Made by a program: the position numbers and the translations under genes
Origin: Massilia agrisoli
GTDB lineage: Bacteria > Pseudomonadota > Gammaproteobacteria > Burkholderiales > Burkholderiaceae_D
Length of the DNA stretch: 64,000 nucleotides
Direction of reading: 5' to 3'
Assembly (NCBI RefSeq): GCF_020831365.1
Contig: NZ_JAJHPV010000013.1
Span: forward strand, 372,001-436,000
Notes under the pieces: generated by a model
Told to the model about the DNA's origin: nothing
The model's database searches: none
What the model saw: the letters and a program-made list of their open reading frames with translations, nothing else
Part shown: positions 17,421-26,803 of the stretch, one piece after another
Layout: every line of letters starts with the position of its first letter
Numbering within the stretch: position 1 is the stretch's first letter

Positions 17421-17966
17421 ATGAAGATTGCCAAGAACACAGTCGTGACGGTTAACTACAAGCTGTCGGACGCACAGAACAACCTGATCGAAGACGGCCG
17501 CCAGCCGATGGTGTACCTGCACGGCGGTTACGAAAACACGCTGCCGAAGATCGAAGAAGAGCTCGACGGCAAAGAAGTCGGCTACTCGTCGACCATCCAG
17601 ATCGAACCGGACGACGCATTCGGCGACTACGATCCTGAGCTGGTCAAGATCGAAGACCGCAAGCGCCTGCCAGAGCCGCTGGAAGTAGGCATGCAGTTCG
17701 AAGGCATGCCGGACAATCCGGAAAGCGCCGAAGAGCCGATGGTATTCACCGTCACCGAAATCGCCGACGACAAGGTCGTCCTCGACGGTAACCATCCGCT
17801 GGCCGGCATGGCGCTGCGCTTTGAACTGTCGGTCACCGACGTTCGCGCCGCAACCGAAGAAGAGATCCAGCACGAGCACGTGCACGGCGCCCACGGCCAT
17901 CATCACGGCGATGATGAAGACGAAGGCGACGAAGGCGACGAGTTCCGCACCCGTCCGATTCACTAA
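17421..17966 (+). CDS. slyD: FKBP-type peptidyl-prolyl isomerase SlyD
   Basis: A 181-aa SlyD: FKBP halves around an inserted flap (IF) domain, with the diagnostic LIEDG, YLHGGYENTLPKIEEELDGKEVG and GNHPLAGMALRFELSVTDV blocks. The C-terminus is His/Asp/Glu-rich (HEHVHGAHGHHHGDDEDEGD), which in E. coli SlyD binds nickel. It acts as a cytoplasmic folding catalyst and chaperone. A perfect TATAAT at 17387-17392 is a possible -10 element. The 245 bp that follow to 18211 contain no gene I can support. Confidence 0.95.
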   Translation: MKIAKNTVVTVNYKLSDAQNNLIEDGRQPMVYLHGGYENTLPKIEEELDGKEVGYSSTIQIEPDDAFGDYDPELVKIEDRKRLPEPLEVGMQFEGMPDNPESAEEPMVFTVTEIADDKVVLDGNHPLAGMALRFELSVTDVRAATEEEIQHEHVHGAHGHHHGDDEDEGDEGDEFRTRPIH

Positions 17967-18211
17967 GCCGCAGGCGCGGACGCATGTGCCGGGACATGGC
18001 CGGGGCCAGCCCCGGTCCCGGCGCATCGTCCGCGTTAAGCAATACCCCGCGGTTGTGGCGCGCTGTGCCATAACCGCGCACCCTCTCGGCCCTGCGCCGC
18101 AAAAGGCGCTCGGTCCTGAGATGCCCTTGTCACCAGAATTATTCGATACGCGCCGGCCGCCAGCCTGGCTGCATGCCGCCCGCTGGCCCCTGTGCGCAGG
18201 AAGCGAACGCC

Positions 18212-19435
18212 GTGGACTGGAACACCCTTTTGCCTGGCCTGGTAACAGCCCTTGGCGTCGGCTTGCTGATCGGCGTGATCCGGGAGCGCCGCCACGACCC
18301 TGGCACGGCGAAGGCCGGCACGCGGACGCACGCGCTGGTCGGCATCCTGGGCTACGTCTCCGCCAGCCTCGGCGCCACGGCCTTCATCGCGGCGCTTGTC
18401 ATCGTCGGATCGCTGGCCACCGCCGGCTATCTCAAGACCGCTGACAAAGACCCCGGGCTGACAGGCGAAATCGCGCTGGTCGTCAACCTGTCGCTGGCGG
18501 CGCTGGCCTTGCACAACGCGCCGCTCGCCGCCTCCCTGGGCGTGCTGTGTGCGATCCTGCTCAAAGCCAAGCAGCGCCTGCACCAGGTCAGCCGGGAGCT
18601 GATCAGCGAACAAGAACTGCAGGATGCGCTGATGCTCGCCGCCGCCGCGCTGGTGGTGATGCCGCTGCTGCCTGGCGAGCCAGTCGACCCATGGGGCGTG
18701 CTGCGGCTGACGACGGTGTGGCGCATCGTCGTGCTGGTTATGGCGGTCGGGATGTTCGGCCACATCGCGATGCGCGCCGTCGGCCCGCGCTGGGGCCTGG
18801 CGATAGCCGGTTTCTTTTCTGGGTTTGCCTCGTCCACCGCTGCCGTCGCCAGCTTTGGACGGCACGCCAAGGGCGATGCCGCGCTGCCGGTGCCGGCTGC
18901 AGGCGCCGCCTTGCTGGCCAACCTGGCCTCGCTGCTGCTGTTGGCCGCCGTAATTGGCGCGGTATCGCCCGCGTTGCTGCGCTCGATGGAGATGCCGCTG
19001 TATGGCGCGGCGGGCGCGCTGGCGCTTGTCTCCTTACTCTGCCTGCGGCCGGGAAACGGGCGGCTCATGCCCGACCGGCCCGAGGCCCATTCATTCAGGC
19101 TCAGTCATGCGCTGGTGATCGCCGCGATGATCGCGGCGGTGCTGCTGGTATCGGCATGGCTGGGAGAGATTGCCGGAGGCGCAGGGGTGCTTGTTGCCGC
19201 AACCCTGGTCGGCCTGGTGGAGCTGCAGGCCGCGGGAGCCAGTGTGGCGCAGCTGGCGGCGGCGGGAGGGCTCAGCGAACAACTGGCGCGTTGGGGCGTG
19301 GTGGCGGTGCTCGCGTCGAGCGCTGGTGCGAAGGGCGTGCTGGCTTTTGTGAGCGGCGGCAGGCGGTACGGGCTGATTGTCGCGGCTGGACTGGCCGCGA
19401 TGGTGGCCGGTGCGGTGGCAGGGATGCTGGTGTAA
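18212..19435 (+). CDS. MgtC/SapB-family membrane protein with DUF4010 domain
   Basis: About 407 aa, very hydrophobic, with a dozen predicted membrane segments. The N-terminal MgtC-like domain has LVTALGVGLLIGVIRERR and TRTHALVGILGYVSASLGATAF; the C-terminal half is the DUF4010 membrane domain (LRLTTVWRIVVLVMAVGMFG, GLAIAGFFSGFASSTAAVASFG). Unlike Salmonella MgtC, these fused long forms have no proven role. I prefer the GTG at 18212 (AGGAAG 8 nt upstream) to an ATG at 18173 with no ribosome site. A palindromic repeat follows directly. Confidence 0.85.
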   Translation: MDWNTLLPGLVTALGVGLLIGVIRERRHDPGTAKAGTRTHALVGILGYVSASLGATAFIAALVIVGSLATAGYLKTADKDPGLTGEIALVVNLSLAALALHNAPLAASLGVLCAILLKAKQRLHQVSRELISEQELQDALMLAAAALVVMPLLPGEPVDPWGVLRLTTVWRIVVLVMAVGMFGHIAMRAVGPRWGLAIAGFFSGFASSTAAVASFGRHAKGDAALPVPAAGAALLANLASLLLLAAVIGAVSPALLRSMEMPLYGAAGALALVSLLCLRPGNGRLMPDRPEAHSFRLSHALVIAAMIAAVLLVSAWLGEIAGGAGVLVAATLVGLVELQAAGASVAQLAAAGGLSEQLARWGVVAVLASSAGAKGVLAFVSGGRRYGLIVAAGLAAMVAGAVAGMLV

Positions 19436-19439
19436 GCCG

Positions 19440-19522
19440 ATGCGCGCTTCGCGCTTATCCGCCCTACGAATCAACGACAGCGGCCAGGTAGGGCGGAAGA
19501 GCGCGTAGCGCGTCATCCGCCG
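19440..19522. repeat. Dispersed palindromic intergenic repeat, copy 2
   Basis: The same element as at 8128-8207: TCCGCCCTACG, a short AT-richer centre, then GTAGGGCGGAA, with outer GCGCG-rich arms. It separates the convergent MgtC-family gene and the secreted-protein gene. Confidence 0.75.
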
Positions 19523-19525
19523 TTT

Positions 19526-20482
19526 TCAAGCCTCGGCGTCTGCCTTCTTCAGCGTGAACAGCACGTCTTCATCTTTCGACACATGCACCTCCAGCGCGCG
19601 CGAGCCGGCGCTGACATGGCCGATATTCTCCTGCCACTCAATCACCGGCTCCGCCTTGCTCCCTGGCGCCGCTACCGTATCGACCAGCAGCACCTTGCCC
19701 CGGAACTTGCGCGCCAGCTGCGCCACCTGCCTGCGCGGCGCGTCGAAGCCATCCTGCGGCTTGCGGTTACGCCCCAGCAGGGCACGCAGCCCCTTTTCCT
19801 GCACCAGTGGCTTGATATCGCCCTCGGAGAACAGCACCACCGCAGCATGCTTCTTCGCCCGCGCCAGCGCGAAAACACGGTTCAGCCAATACCGGTTCGC
19901 CACCAGCCGGTCTTCAAACTCGCTGTTGCGCCCAGCTTCGGGCAAATAGTGGTTGTTATTGGCCGGTATGTTCACGGTCGCGTACAGCACGTTCCCTTCG
20001 ACCCAGTACATGTTCTCGGCATAGCTGCGGAACTTGGCATTGGCCGATTGGCGCGTCACCTCGATCTTGCGCCGCCCCAGCGACTCCGGCTCGGCGTAAT
20101 ACAGCTCGCGCACGCGGTTCAGCCGCTCGATCGCCGCCGTCCGTCCGTTCGAATTCTTGCAGCCGCTCCAGTCGGTTGCTGAAGGCATCACGATCATCGG
20201 GCGCCGCGCGTTCGATATCAGCTTGCGCCGTTCCAGATACAGCTTGTCGCTGCAAGGCTCGTTGGCCGCCTTGATCCCGGTAAGTACCACGAACGCCAGC
20301 GCAGACTCGCTCGATTCTTCGATTGACTGCTTCAGGCGTTCGTCGTCGCCGCCTTTGGCGAAGCTGTGGCCAATCACGCCGAACGAGTGCCCGTCGTTCG
20401 GCGCGTGCGCTGCAGCCGATGCAGCCATGGCCGCCATGCAGGCGGCCGCGGCCAGCGCGGCAAAGGACGCGCGCCGCATCAT
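19526..20482 (-). CDS. Secreted protein of unknown function
   Basis: A 318-aa protein with a clear signal peptide (hydrophobic Ala-rich residues 5-25, cleavage near AHA). The mature part has [54 protein letters not shown] and [11 protein letters not shown], a layout reminiscent of calcineurin-like phosphoesterase or SGNH folds, but the metal-binding motifs are not convincing. Its ATG overlaps the mutS stop codon by 4 bp, so it is cotranscribed with mutS; the functional link is unclear. Confidence 0.75.
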   Translation of the reverse strand: MMRRASFAALAAAACMAAMAASAAAHAPNDGHSFGVIGHSFAKGGDDERLKQSIEESSESALAFVVLTGIKAANEPCSDKLYLERRKLISNARRPMIVMPSATDWSGCKNSNGRTAAIERLNRVRELYYAEPESLGRRKIEVTRQSANAKFRSYAENMYWVEGNVLYATVNIPANNNHYLPEAGRNSEFEDRLVANRYWLNRVFALARAKKHAAVVLFSEGDIKPLVQEKGLRALLGRNRKPQDGFDAPRRQVAQLARKFRGKVLLVDTVAAPGSKAEPVIEWQENIGHVSAGSRALEVHVSKDEDVLFTLKKADAEA

Positions 20483-23145
20483 TGTGCCGACAACCGCTTG
20501 AGCAGGTACAGCTGTTCGAGCGCTTCGCGCGGCGTCAGCGCGTCCGGGTCGATGCCGTCGAGCGCAGCAAGCAGCTCGCCCGACGCAGGCGCCGCTTCTG
20601 CCGGTTCGTCCTCCGGGTCCACGCAGGGCAGGGCAAACAGGTCGAGCTGCGTGGTGCGGTCGAGCGCCTGCGATTCAAGCCGCGCAAGGTGCTTGCGGGC
20701 AGCCTTGATGACTGGCTGCGGCACTCCCGCCAGCTGGGCTACCTGCAGGCCGTAACTCTGCGAGGCGGGCCCTGCCTGCACGGCATGCAGGAATACGATG
20801 CTGTCCTTGTGTTCAACCGCCGACAGGTGCACGTTGGCCGCGGTCGGGTGGGTATCAGGCAGCTGCGTGAGCTCGAAGTAGTGGGTGGCGAACAGCGTGA
20901 AGCTGCGGCTGGTCTCGATCAGGTGGCGCGCAATCGCCCACGCCAGCGCAAGGCCGTCGAAGGTCGAGGTGCCGCGTCCCACTTCATCCATCAGCACCAG
21001 CGAGTGTTCGGTCGCGCCATTCAGGATCGCCGCCGACTCGGTCATCTCGACCATGAAGGTCGAACGCCCACCGGCCAGGTCATCGGTCGCGCCGATGCGG
21101 GTGAAGATGCGGTCGATCGGGCCGATGGTGGCGCTGGTGGCAGGCACATAGCTGCCGATGTAGGCCAGCAGCGTAATCAGGGCCACCTGGCGCATGAAGG
21201 TGGATTTACCGCCCATGTTCGGGCCGGTGATCAGCAGCAGCCTGCGCTCGTCCTTAAGCTGGCAGTCGTTCGCGATGAAGCGTTCGATCTGGTTTTCGAC
21301 CACTGGGTGGCGGCCTTCGCAAATATCGAGGCATGGCTCGGACACCAGTACCGGCACTACCCAGTTGTGCTGGAGGGCGTGCACGGCCAGCGCGGTCAGC
21401 GTGTCGAGCTGGGCCAGGCCCTGCGAGATCGTCTGCAGCACGCCGATGTGCGGCGCCAGGTCGGCCAGCAACTGGTCGTACAGCAGCTTCTCGCGCACCA
21501 GCGCCTTGTCCTGCGCCGACAAGGCCTTGTCTTCGAATACCTTCAGCTCCGGCGTGATGTAGCGCTCGGCGTTCTTCAGGGTTTGGCGGCGGCGGTAATC
21601 TTCGGGCACCTTGTCGGTCTGGCCGTGCGTCACTTCGATGTAGAAGCCATGCACCTTGTTGTACTCGACGCGCAGGTTGGCGATGCCGGTGCGTGCGCGT
21701 TCGCGTGTTTCCAGGTCCACCAGGAACTGGCCGGCGTTCTCGGACAGGCCGCGCAGTTCATCCAGCTCCGCATCGAAGCCGCGTGCGAACACGCCGCCAT
21801 CGCGCACCATCGCAGCCGGTTCCTCGGCGACGGCGCGCTGGAGCAGGTCGAGGCACGCTTCAGGCGTCGCGATGGCGCTATGGATGGTGGCGAGCAGGCT
21901 TTCTTCGCCGGCCGCAAAGCTGCGCTGCATGGCGTGGCGCAGCGCCGGCAGCTGCTTCAGGCCATCGCGCAGGCTGGCCAGGTCGCGCGGGCGCGCCGTC
22001 AAGAGGGCGATGCGCGTGGTGATGCGTTCGATGTCGGGAACCTGCGCCAGCGTTTGCGACAGCGCGCCGCTGGCGTCCGTCTCGGCCAGCGCGCCAATGG
22101 CGGCATGGCGCGAGCGCGCCACATGCTGGTCGCGGCGGGCATGGTGCAGCCAGTGGCGCAGCATGCGCGAGCCCATCGCCGTGCGGCAGTGGTCCAGCAG
22201 CGAGAACAAGGTTGGCGATTCCTGGCCGCGGATGGTTTCGGTCAGTTCCAGGTTGCGGCGGGTGGCGGCGTCCAGGCCGATGAATTCAGTTTCGGTTTCG
22301 GTCGACAGGCTGCGTACGTGCTGCAAGCCGCGTCCCTGCGTCGATTGGGCATAGCGCAGCAGCGCGCCAGCGGCGCCGAAGGCAGCGCCAAGGCCGTCGG
22401 CGCCAAAACCGGTGAGGGTGGCGACGGCCAGCTGGTCGAGCAGCGCCTTGTGGCCGCCAACGACGTCGAAGTGCCAGTCGGGCACGCGCTGGGTGTGCGC
22501 GATCTCGTGTTCAGGCGACAGCTCCGCGCCATCGGCGCACAGGATCTCGGCTGGCGCGATGCGTTCGAGTTCCTGCTGCAGGCGGGCGCCGACGGTGCGT
22601 GCATCGCCCGAGAATTCCATCAGCTTTACCGCGCCGCTGGCCAGCGACATCCATGCCAGGCCGGTGGTAACGACCTTGCGCTGGCTGATCATGCACACCG
22701 CAAGCAGTGGGCGCTCCGATTTCTCGGGCAGCAGGTCGGAATCGGTCAGCGTGCCTGGCGTGACAACGCGCATCACCTTGCGCTCGACCGGACCTTTGCT
22801 GGTCGCCGGGTCGCCGATCTGCTCGCAAATCGCGCACGATTCGCCAAGCTTGACCAGCTTGGCCAGGTAGCCGTCAAGCGAGTGGAAAGGCACGCCGCAC
22901 ATCTTGATCGGGTTGCCGTTCGACGCGCCGCGCGCGGTCAGCGTGATGCCGAGCACGCGTGCTGCTTTTTCGGCGTCCTCGTGGAACAGTTCGTAGAAGT
23001 CCCCCATGCGGTAAAAGACCAGCATGGTCGGGTAGTCGGCCTTGATGCGCAGGTACTGCTGCATCATTGGCGTGTGTGGGCTTTTAGCGTCTTTGGTAAG
23101 TCTTTGATCCAGCGGCATTTCTTCTGCTAACCCTTTGTTTTCCAT
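20479..23145 (-). CDS. mutS: DNA mismatch repair protein MutS
   Basis: About 888 aa, normal for MutS. The mismatch-recognition motif Phe-x-Glu lies in [10 protein letters not shown] near the N-terminus, the Walker A is GPNMGGKST (Lys near residue 647), followed by the [12 protein letters not shown] signature and FATHYFEL. It binds mispairs and recruits MutL. I chose [10 protein letters not shown] at 23145; a further in-frame ATG at 23184 and the conserved MMQQYLRIK at about 23067 are alternatives. The prophage integrase begins 176 bp upstream on the other strand, so the native mutS promoter region now abuts the prophage. Confidence 0.96.
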   Translation of the reverse strand: MENKGLAEEMPLDQRLTKDAKSPHTPMMQQYLRIKADYPTMLVFYRMGDFYELFHEDAEKAARVLGITLTARGASNGNPIKMCGVPFHSLDGYLAKLVKLGESCAICEQIGDPATSKGPVERKVMRVVTPGTLTDSDLLPEKSERPLLAVCMISQRKVVTTGLAWMSLASGAVKLMEFSGDARTVGARLQQELERIAPAEILCADGAELSPEHEIAHTQRVPDWHFDVVGGHKALLDQLAVATLTGFGADGLGAAFGAAGALLRYAQSTQGRGLQHVRSLSTETETEFIGLDAATRRNLELTETIRGQESPTLFSLLDHCRTAMGSRMLRHWLHHARRDQHVARSRHAAIGALAETDASGALSQTLAQVPDIERITTRIALLTARPRDLASLRDGLKQLPALRHAMQRSFAAGEESLLATIHSAIATPEACLDLLQRAVAEEPAAMVRDGGVFARGFDAELDELRGLSENAGQFLVDLETRERARTGIANLRVEYNKVHGFYIEVTHGQTDKVPEDYRRRQTLKNAERYITPELKVFEDKALSAQDKALVREKLLYDQLLADLAPHIGVLQTISQGLAQLDTLTALAVHALQHNWVVPVLVSEPCLDICEGRHPVVENQIERFIANDCQLKDERRLLLITGPNMGGKSTFMRQVALITLLAYIGSYVPATSATIGPIDRIFTRIGATDDLAGGRSTFMVEMTESAAILNGATEHSLVLMDEVGRGTSTFDGLALAWAIARHLIETSRSFTLFATHYFELTQLPDTHPTAANVHLSAVEHKDSIVFLHAVQAGPASQSYGLQVAQLAGVPQPVIKAARKHLARLESQALDRTTQLDLFALPCVDPEDEPAEAAPASGELLAALDGIDPDALTPREALEQLYLLKRLSAQ

Positions 23146-23201
23146 CGTCTTATTGCTTCCCGCCTGCGGTTCACGTCCGGTCACAACACATCACAAGATA
23201 T

Positions 23202-23322
23202 CGCAGAACTTCACAGTTCTGCGTAGGTTTTCGAAGTTTCCGAAACGGAATCTACGCTACAATATCCGCCACCTGCCATCGGTGGCATAAACCTACGCAC
23301 AACCTACGCAAAGACCCACGCA
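23202..23322. other. Left prophage junction: hairpin and CCTACGCA repeats
   Basis: A perfect 9-bp inverted repeat (CGCAGAACT / AGTTCTGCG, 23202-23210 and 23215-23223, loop TCAC) runs into TGCGTAGGTTT (23220-23230). The same word appears inverted as AAACCTACGCA (23289-23299), again as AACCTACGCA (23301-23310) and degenerately as ACCCACGCA ending at 23322. These spaced repeats directly before the integrase look like integrase arm-type sites or operator sites around attL. Confidence 0.5.
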
Positions 23323-24602
23323 TGCCATTCGACGCGCGCGCCGCAAAGCTCTTGGAGCCAGGACGACACTTTACCATTCCCGAATGCCCAGGACTGCGTT
23401 TCCAGTCATCGACGACAGGGCGCGCATGGATATACCGGTACCGGAATGCGGACGGCGCAATGCGCCAGGTAAAGATCGGGGCCTGGCCGGCGGTGTCGTA
23501 CAACGGCGCGGTGGTCGAGTGGGAGCGCCTGCGTGACGCGCGCGGCGCCGGCCGGGATCCTGCTACCGAGAAGCGTGCCGCGCGGCGCGCCGTAGTGGCT
23601 GAGGAGGCGGCGCGCAAGCAGGTGACGGCGCGATCGCTGACGGTGCGCTCGCTGTGCGAGCTGTACCTGCAAGGGCATATTGAGCGGAACCGAAAGGCGA
23701 AGGGGGCGGCCGAGGTGCGGCGGCTGTTCGACACGATGCTTGGCGATCTTGCCGAGGTCGACCCAACTACGCTCACGCGTGCCCAGGCGTTCGATCTGCT
23801 GCAGTCGCACGCCGAAACTCCGGTCGTGGCATCGAACCTGCGGCGCGAGCTGGGCGCGGCCTGGGACTATGGCCTTGACGCTGGCCGGCTCGGCGATAAC
23901 ACCCCCAATTGGTGGCGTCTGGTCATGCGCGGGAAGCTACGTAGCCGCGGTCGCACGCGCCAGGGCGAACAGGTTGGCACGAACAAGCGGGTGCTGTCGA
24001 CGAGCGAACTTGCGATGTTGATCCCATGGCTGCCGAATTTTTCGCGCACGGTTGAGGATGCCCTCACGCTCTACCTGTGGACGGGTGCCCGTGGTGGAGA
24101 GATCATGCCCATCCACGCAACTGAGGTCACGGACGAAAGCGACGGCTTGTGGTGGACGATCCCGAAGGCGAAGACAAAGAACGGATGGCGAGATGAGGCA
24201 ACGGACATCCGCGTGCCTTTGGTCGGACGCGCGGAGCGGATTGTCCGGCGCCGGCTGGCCGTGTGCGAGGGCGGGTATCTCTTCGCATCACGTGGCAAGG
24301 TCCCCTATGTCGAGCAGAAAACCATTGGGGTCGCGGTCTGGACCAGCATGCCGTACTCAGCGACCAGGCCGGAACAGATCAGGCCGCGCCTTCCGGTGCA
24401 GCATTGGGCGCCGCACGATTTGCGTCGTACGGTGCGCACGCAACTCGCTGCGCTCGGTTGTGCTGAGGACGTTGCTGAGGCCGTTATCGGTCACATGCCA
24501 AGTGGAGGTGTCGGGACTTACAACCTGCACAGGTACGACAAAGAGCGGCGCGAGTGGCTCACGAAGCTTGACGCGCATTTGGAGCAGCTGGCGTTGGTGT
24601 AA
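23322..24602 (+). CDS. int: Prophage tyrosine integrase (P4 type)
   Basis: A 426-aa tyrosine recombinase. The N-terminal part (FTIPECPGLRFQSSTTGRAWIYRYR, QVKIGAWPAVS) is the DUF4102-like arm-binding domain of P4-type integrases. The catalytic domain has the first Arg in WTGARGGEI, H365-x-x-R368 in HDLRRT, H391 in GHMP and the nucleophile Y400 in GTYNLHRY followed by the ERRE motif. It should integrate and excise the prophage. P4-type enzymes usually use tRNA genes, but none is seen here; the site is the mutS upstream region. Confidence 0.95.
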   Translation: MPFDARAAKLLEPGRHFTIPECPGLRFQSSTTGRAWIYRYRNADGAMRQVKIGAWPAVSYNGAVVEWERLRDARGAGRDPATEKRAARRAVVAEEAARKQVTARSLTVRSLCELYLQGHIERNRKAKGAAEVRRLFDTMLGDLAEVDPTTLTRAQAFDLLQSHAETPVVASNLRRELGAAWDYGLDAGRLGDNTPNWWRLVMRGKLRSRGRTRQGEQVGTNKRVLSTSELAMLIPWLPNFSRTVEDALTLYLWTGARGGEIMPIHATEVTDESDGLWWTIPKAKTKNGWRDEATDIRVPLVGRAERIVRRRLAVCEGGYLFASRGKVPYVEQKTIGVAVWTSMPYSATRPEQIRPRLPVQHWAPHDLRRTVRTQLAALGCAEDVAEAVIGHMPSGGVGTYNLHRYDKERREWLTKLDAHLEQLALV

Positions 24603-24662
24603 AGCGCGCGACGGGCGTTCGGTTGGCAAGCGCATCTACACAAATCTTGGGAGATCATGGAA

Positions 24663-25556
24663 CTAATTCGACAGATATCTGTTTGCAGCAGCCTTGTTTT
24701 CTTCCAGCTTTTTCAGTGCGCCCACTTGCCACGCTTGGACATCCTTGATTACAGCAGCTTCCGCCGCTTCGGCTTCGCTCAGTTTGGTCACGAGCGCTTG
24801 CAGTTGTGCTTGCTGCGCCGTTGAGGTGAAAAGCAGCTGACCATCCTTGTGCTCTATGGTTTTGCCTTGGATGGCGCACCACTTCAATATCGCGTCCATG
24901 GCATCAGCGCTGGCTAGCTGGACTTGGGCAAGGTTTGCATACATCGCCTTCGTCGTTACTACGGTTTCGTTAAAGCTTTCGAGGGCGCCTCGCTTACCGC
25001 TCTCCGACTTTAAATGGGCGATGTAATCTTGTACGTCCGACAGATATTTGGATAATTGGACATCTCTCTCAGCGACAAGAGCGCGCAGCTGCGCAACAAT
25101 ACGCTGGCTGGCCATGATGCCTGAAGGGCTGGTGATGTGCTCCGTAGCTAGGACCTGATCTAGGGGCAGCTTCTCAAATTTCGCGTTCAATTCGGCAACC
25201 TGCAAAGTATGTTGAGCCTGCATCTTTAGCGCATAAGAGACGAATGCCTTCATTTCTTCGCGCTCGTGTGCCGCACCAGCCACGTTCGACATAACAACTG
25301 AAATCAATACAAAGCCGATAGCGATACGTGCGTTCGCTCTGGCTTTTGGTCCCCTCTTCCGGGTTATAAGCCATCCAATAAAGGCTAGTCCGAGAAGCGA
25401 GCCAATACCCCTAGCTGTATAGTCGCCCGCTGAGGCAGGGTCCATCTTCCCACTCAGCACAGCCAATAGCGGTATCGCAAGCGCTGCCGCAATCAAAATC
25501 CACCCTAACCACGCATACGGCCCCGTCACTGGTTCAAAGTCAATTGATGCCGCCAT
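24663..25556 (-). CDS. Prophage membrane protein with coiled coil
   Basis: A 297-aa protein with three N-terminal transmembrane segments (residues ~12-36, ~48-66, ~78-97) and a long helical cytoplasmic or periplasmic part rich in Ala, Glu, Lys and Gln, probably coiled coil (AELNAKFEKL, AQLRALVAERDVQLSKYLSDV). I do not recognise a family. The start at 25556 has GGGAG 5-6 nt upstream. It lies in the left cargo region on the strand opposite to int; an immunity or superinfection-exclusion role is possible but unproved. Confidence 0.7.
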   Translation of the reverse strand: MAASIDFEPVTGPYAWLGWILIAAALAIPLLAVLSGKMDPASAGDYTARGIGSLLGLAFIGWLITRKRGPKARANARIAIGFVLISVVMSNVAGAAHEREEMKAFVSYALKMQAQHTLQVAELNAKFEKLPLDQVLATEHITSPSGIMASQRIVAQLRALVAERDVQLSKYLSDVQDYIAHLKSESGKRGALESFNETVVTTKAMYANLAQVQLASADAMDAILKWCAIQGKTIEHKDGQLLFTSTAQQAQLQALVTKLSEAEAAEAAVIKDVQAWQVGALKKLEENKAAANRYLSN

Positions 25557-25685
25557 TCCCGACTCCCGATACATTATTAATAATTAAGCATGCCAGCAAC
25601 GATTTCCTAAAGCAAGTAAATATGGGTGATAACTTGAACGTCCAGCCGTATGTAGTCAGGTCAAGCGCGTACTCGGTCCCGTCTG

Positions 25686-25925
25686 CTAGTTCGTTGGTCG
25701 ACGGTGAGGCCGGTTGTCATGTCCAGTGTTTGAGGGTGGAAGCTGCGACGAAACTGGGCGGCTGTCAGCCCACTCCTCGAGCTCTTTGACGAGCCAGGCC
25801 ACGCGCCGGCCCGACAGCTCTCGCGGTTGCGGGAAAAGGCCGTCGCGCACCAGGCGCTGCACGGTCGGTTCGCTGAGCGAAACCGCGGCAGCTACTGAAG
25901 GAAGGTCGAGGTAAAGCGGTTTCAC
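25686..25925 (-). CDS. AlpA-family regulator / excisionase-like
   Basis: A 79-aa MerR-like winged-helix protein. LDLPSVAAAVSLSEPTVQRLVRDGLFPQPRELSGRRVAWLVKELEEW matches the AlpA pattern: HTH, then wing with RRVAW and EW. AlpA-like proteins act as excisionases or as activators of integrase genes in P4-type elements, which fits the neighbouring integrase. The start is a GTG. A small inverted repeat (ATGACG / CGTCAT, 25965-25981) lies in the upstream divergent region. Confidence 0.82.
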   Translation of the reverse strand: MKPLYLDLPSVAAAVSLSEPTVQRLVRDGLFPQPRELSGRRVAWLVKELEEWADSRPVSSQLPPSNTGHDNRPHRRPTN

Positions 25926-26014
25926 TTGGTTTTCCGGTAAGTACTTAAGTCGTAGTTCTTTTGGATGACGGTACTCGTCATGCTAGGATCGCAACACTTT
26001 GAATGGGGGGAAAG

Positions 26015-26638
26015 ATGCTGAAGAATGCGTACCGGATCACCGGCCTGGTCGTGCTTTGGGTCGTGATCGCTTACGGAGTGACTGCACTGGTCAAGCTGCT
26101 GATGGACGTGTCGCGCGCTCACGTGGATGCGGAGCTGCTGGCCGCAGTGGGAACGGTAGGAGCTCTGATCGGTACAGTGGTCCTCGCATCCATGTCCTCG
26201 TGGTCGCGCGCGCGAGAACAAACGCTCACGGCTGAGCTCCATGCCGTCGCAATGCGACCACGGCTTCGAGAGGCGCGGCATCAAATTCACCAGGCCTATA
26301 AAAAACTTCATCAGTTCACGTCCGGCATGGACCCGAATCCAGCAGACTTCGAACAAATGCTTGCCATGCTGCGCGAAATACACCTCTGGCAGATCGATGA
26401 AATCGTCCCTTTTGCCCCGCTCAGCGATGGTGCGGCTGCGCGCCTCGCGGCGTCTGCTGGCGAGATCCGGCAGGTGATCGCTGGATTTGAATCCGTACGC
26501 GTTGACGCGTCGATGATGAACTCGGAGCCGGGTGTAGCATTTGCCGAAAGCCAGGCCAAGACGCTGTTTGAAGCACATAACAATATCCTCGCGGTCATAA
26601 TTGTTTGCACTCGTGCGCGGAAATCTTTGGGTCTGTAA
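26015..26638 (+). CDS. Two-TM prophage membrane protein A
   Basis: A 207-aa protein: two transmembrane segments (residues ~8-32 and ~44-66) then a soluble helical domain of about 140 residues. The ATG at 26015 has GGGGG a few bases upstream. It shares layout and a loosely similar block (AAVGTVGALIGTVVLASMSSWSRAR) with the next gene, suggesting two distant paralogues. No known family; this position between integrase and the early operon commonly holds lysogenic-conversion genes. Confidence 0.65.
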   Translation: MLKNAYRITGLVVLWVVIAYGVTALVKLLMDVSRAHVDAELLAAVGTVGALIGTVVLASMSSWSRAREQTLTAELHAVAMRPRLREARHQIHQAYKKLHQFTSGMDPNPADFEQMLAMLREIHLWQIDEIVPFAPLSDGAAARLAASAGEIRQVIAGFESVRVDASMMNSEPGVAFAESQAKTLFEAHNNILAVIIVCTRARKSLGL

Positions 26639-26803
26639 GCAAAGTCCGCGATACCGGCAGTGCTCCTGGTGCGCAAAGCCCTGTTGTTGGCCGCAGCCGG
26701 CGCAGCGGGTTGGGGAACGCGTTATTCCATGGGCCACATAACTTGATTCATTGCACGCGACAGACGTGGTAATGTTTTCCTTTGATAAAATCGGAGTCGA
26801 AGG

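Noticed and set aside
20323-23130. A 935-codon open frame on the plus strand across mutS
   Set aside because: It is the antisense shadow of mutS in GC-rich DNA; the mutS frame has complete family motifs and the antisense product is Arg/Gln/His-rich without any domain.
23145-23321. tRNA gene as attachment site of the P4-type integrase
   Set aside because: No cloverleaf or conserved tRNA words could be found here or at the right end; in fact no tRNA or rRNA gene was recognised in the window.
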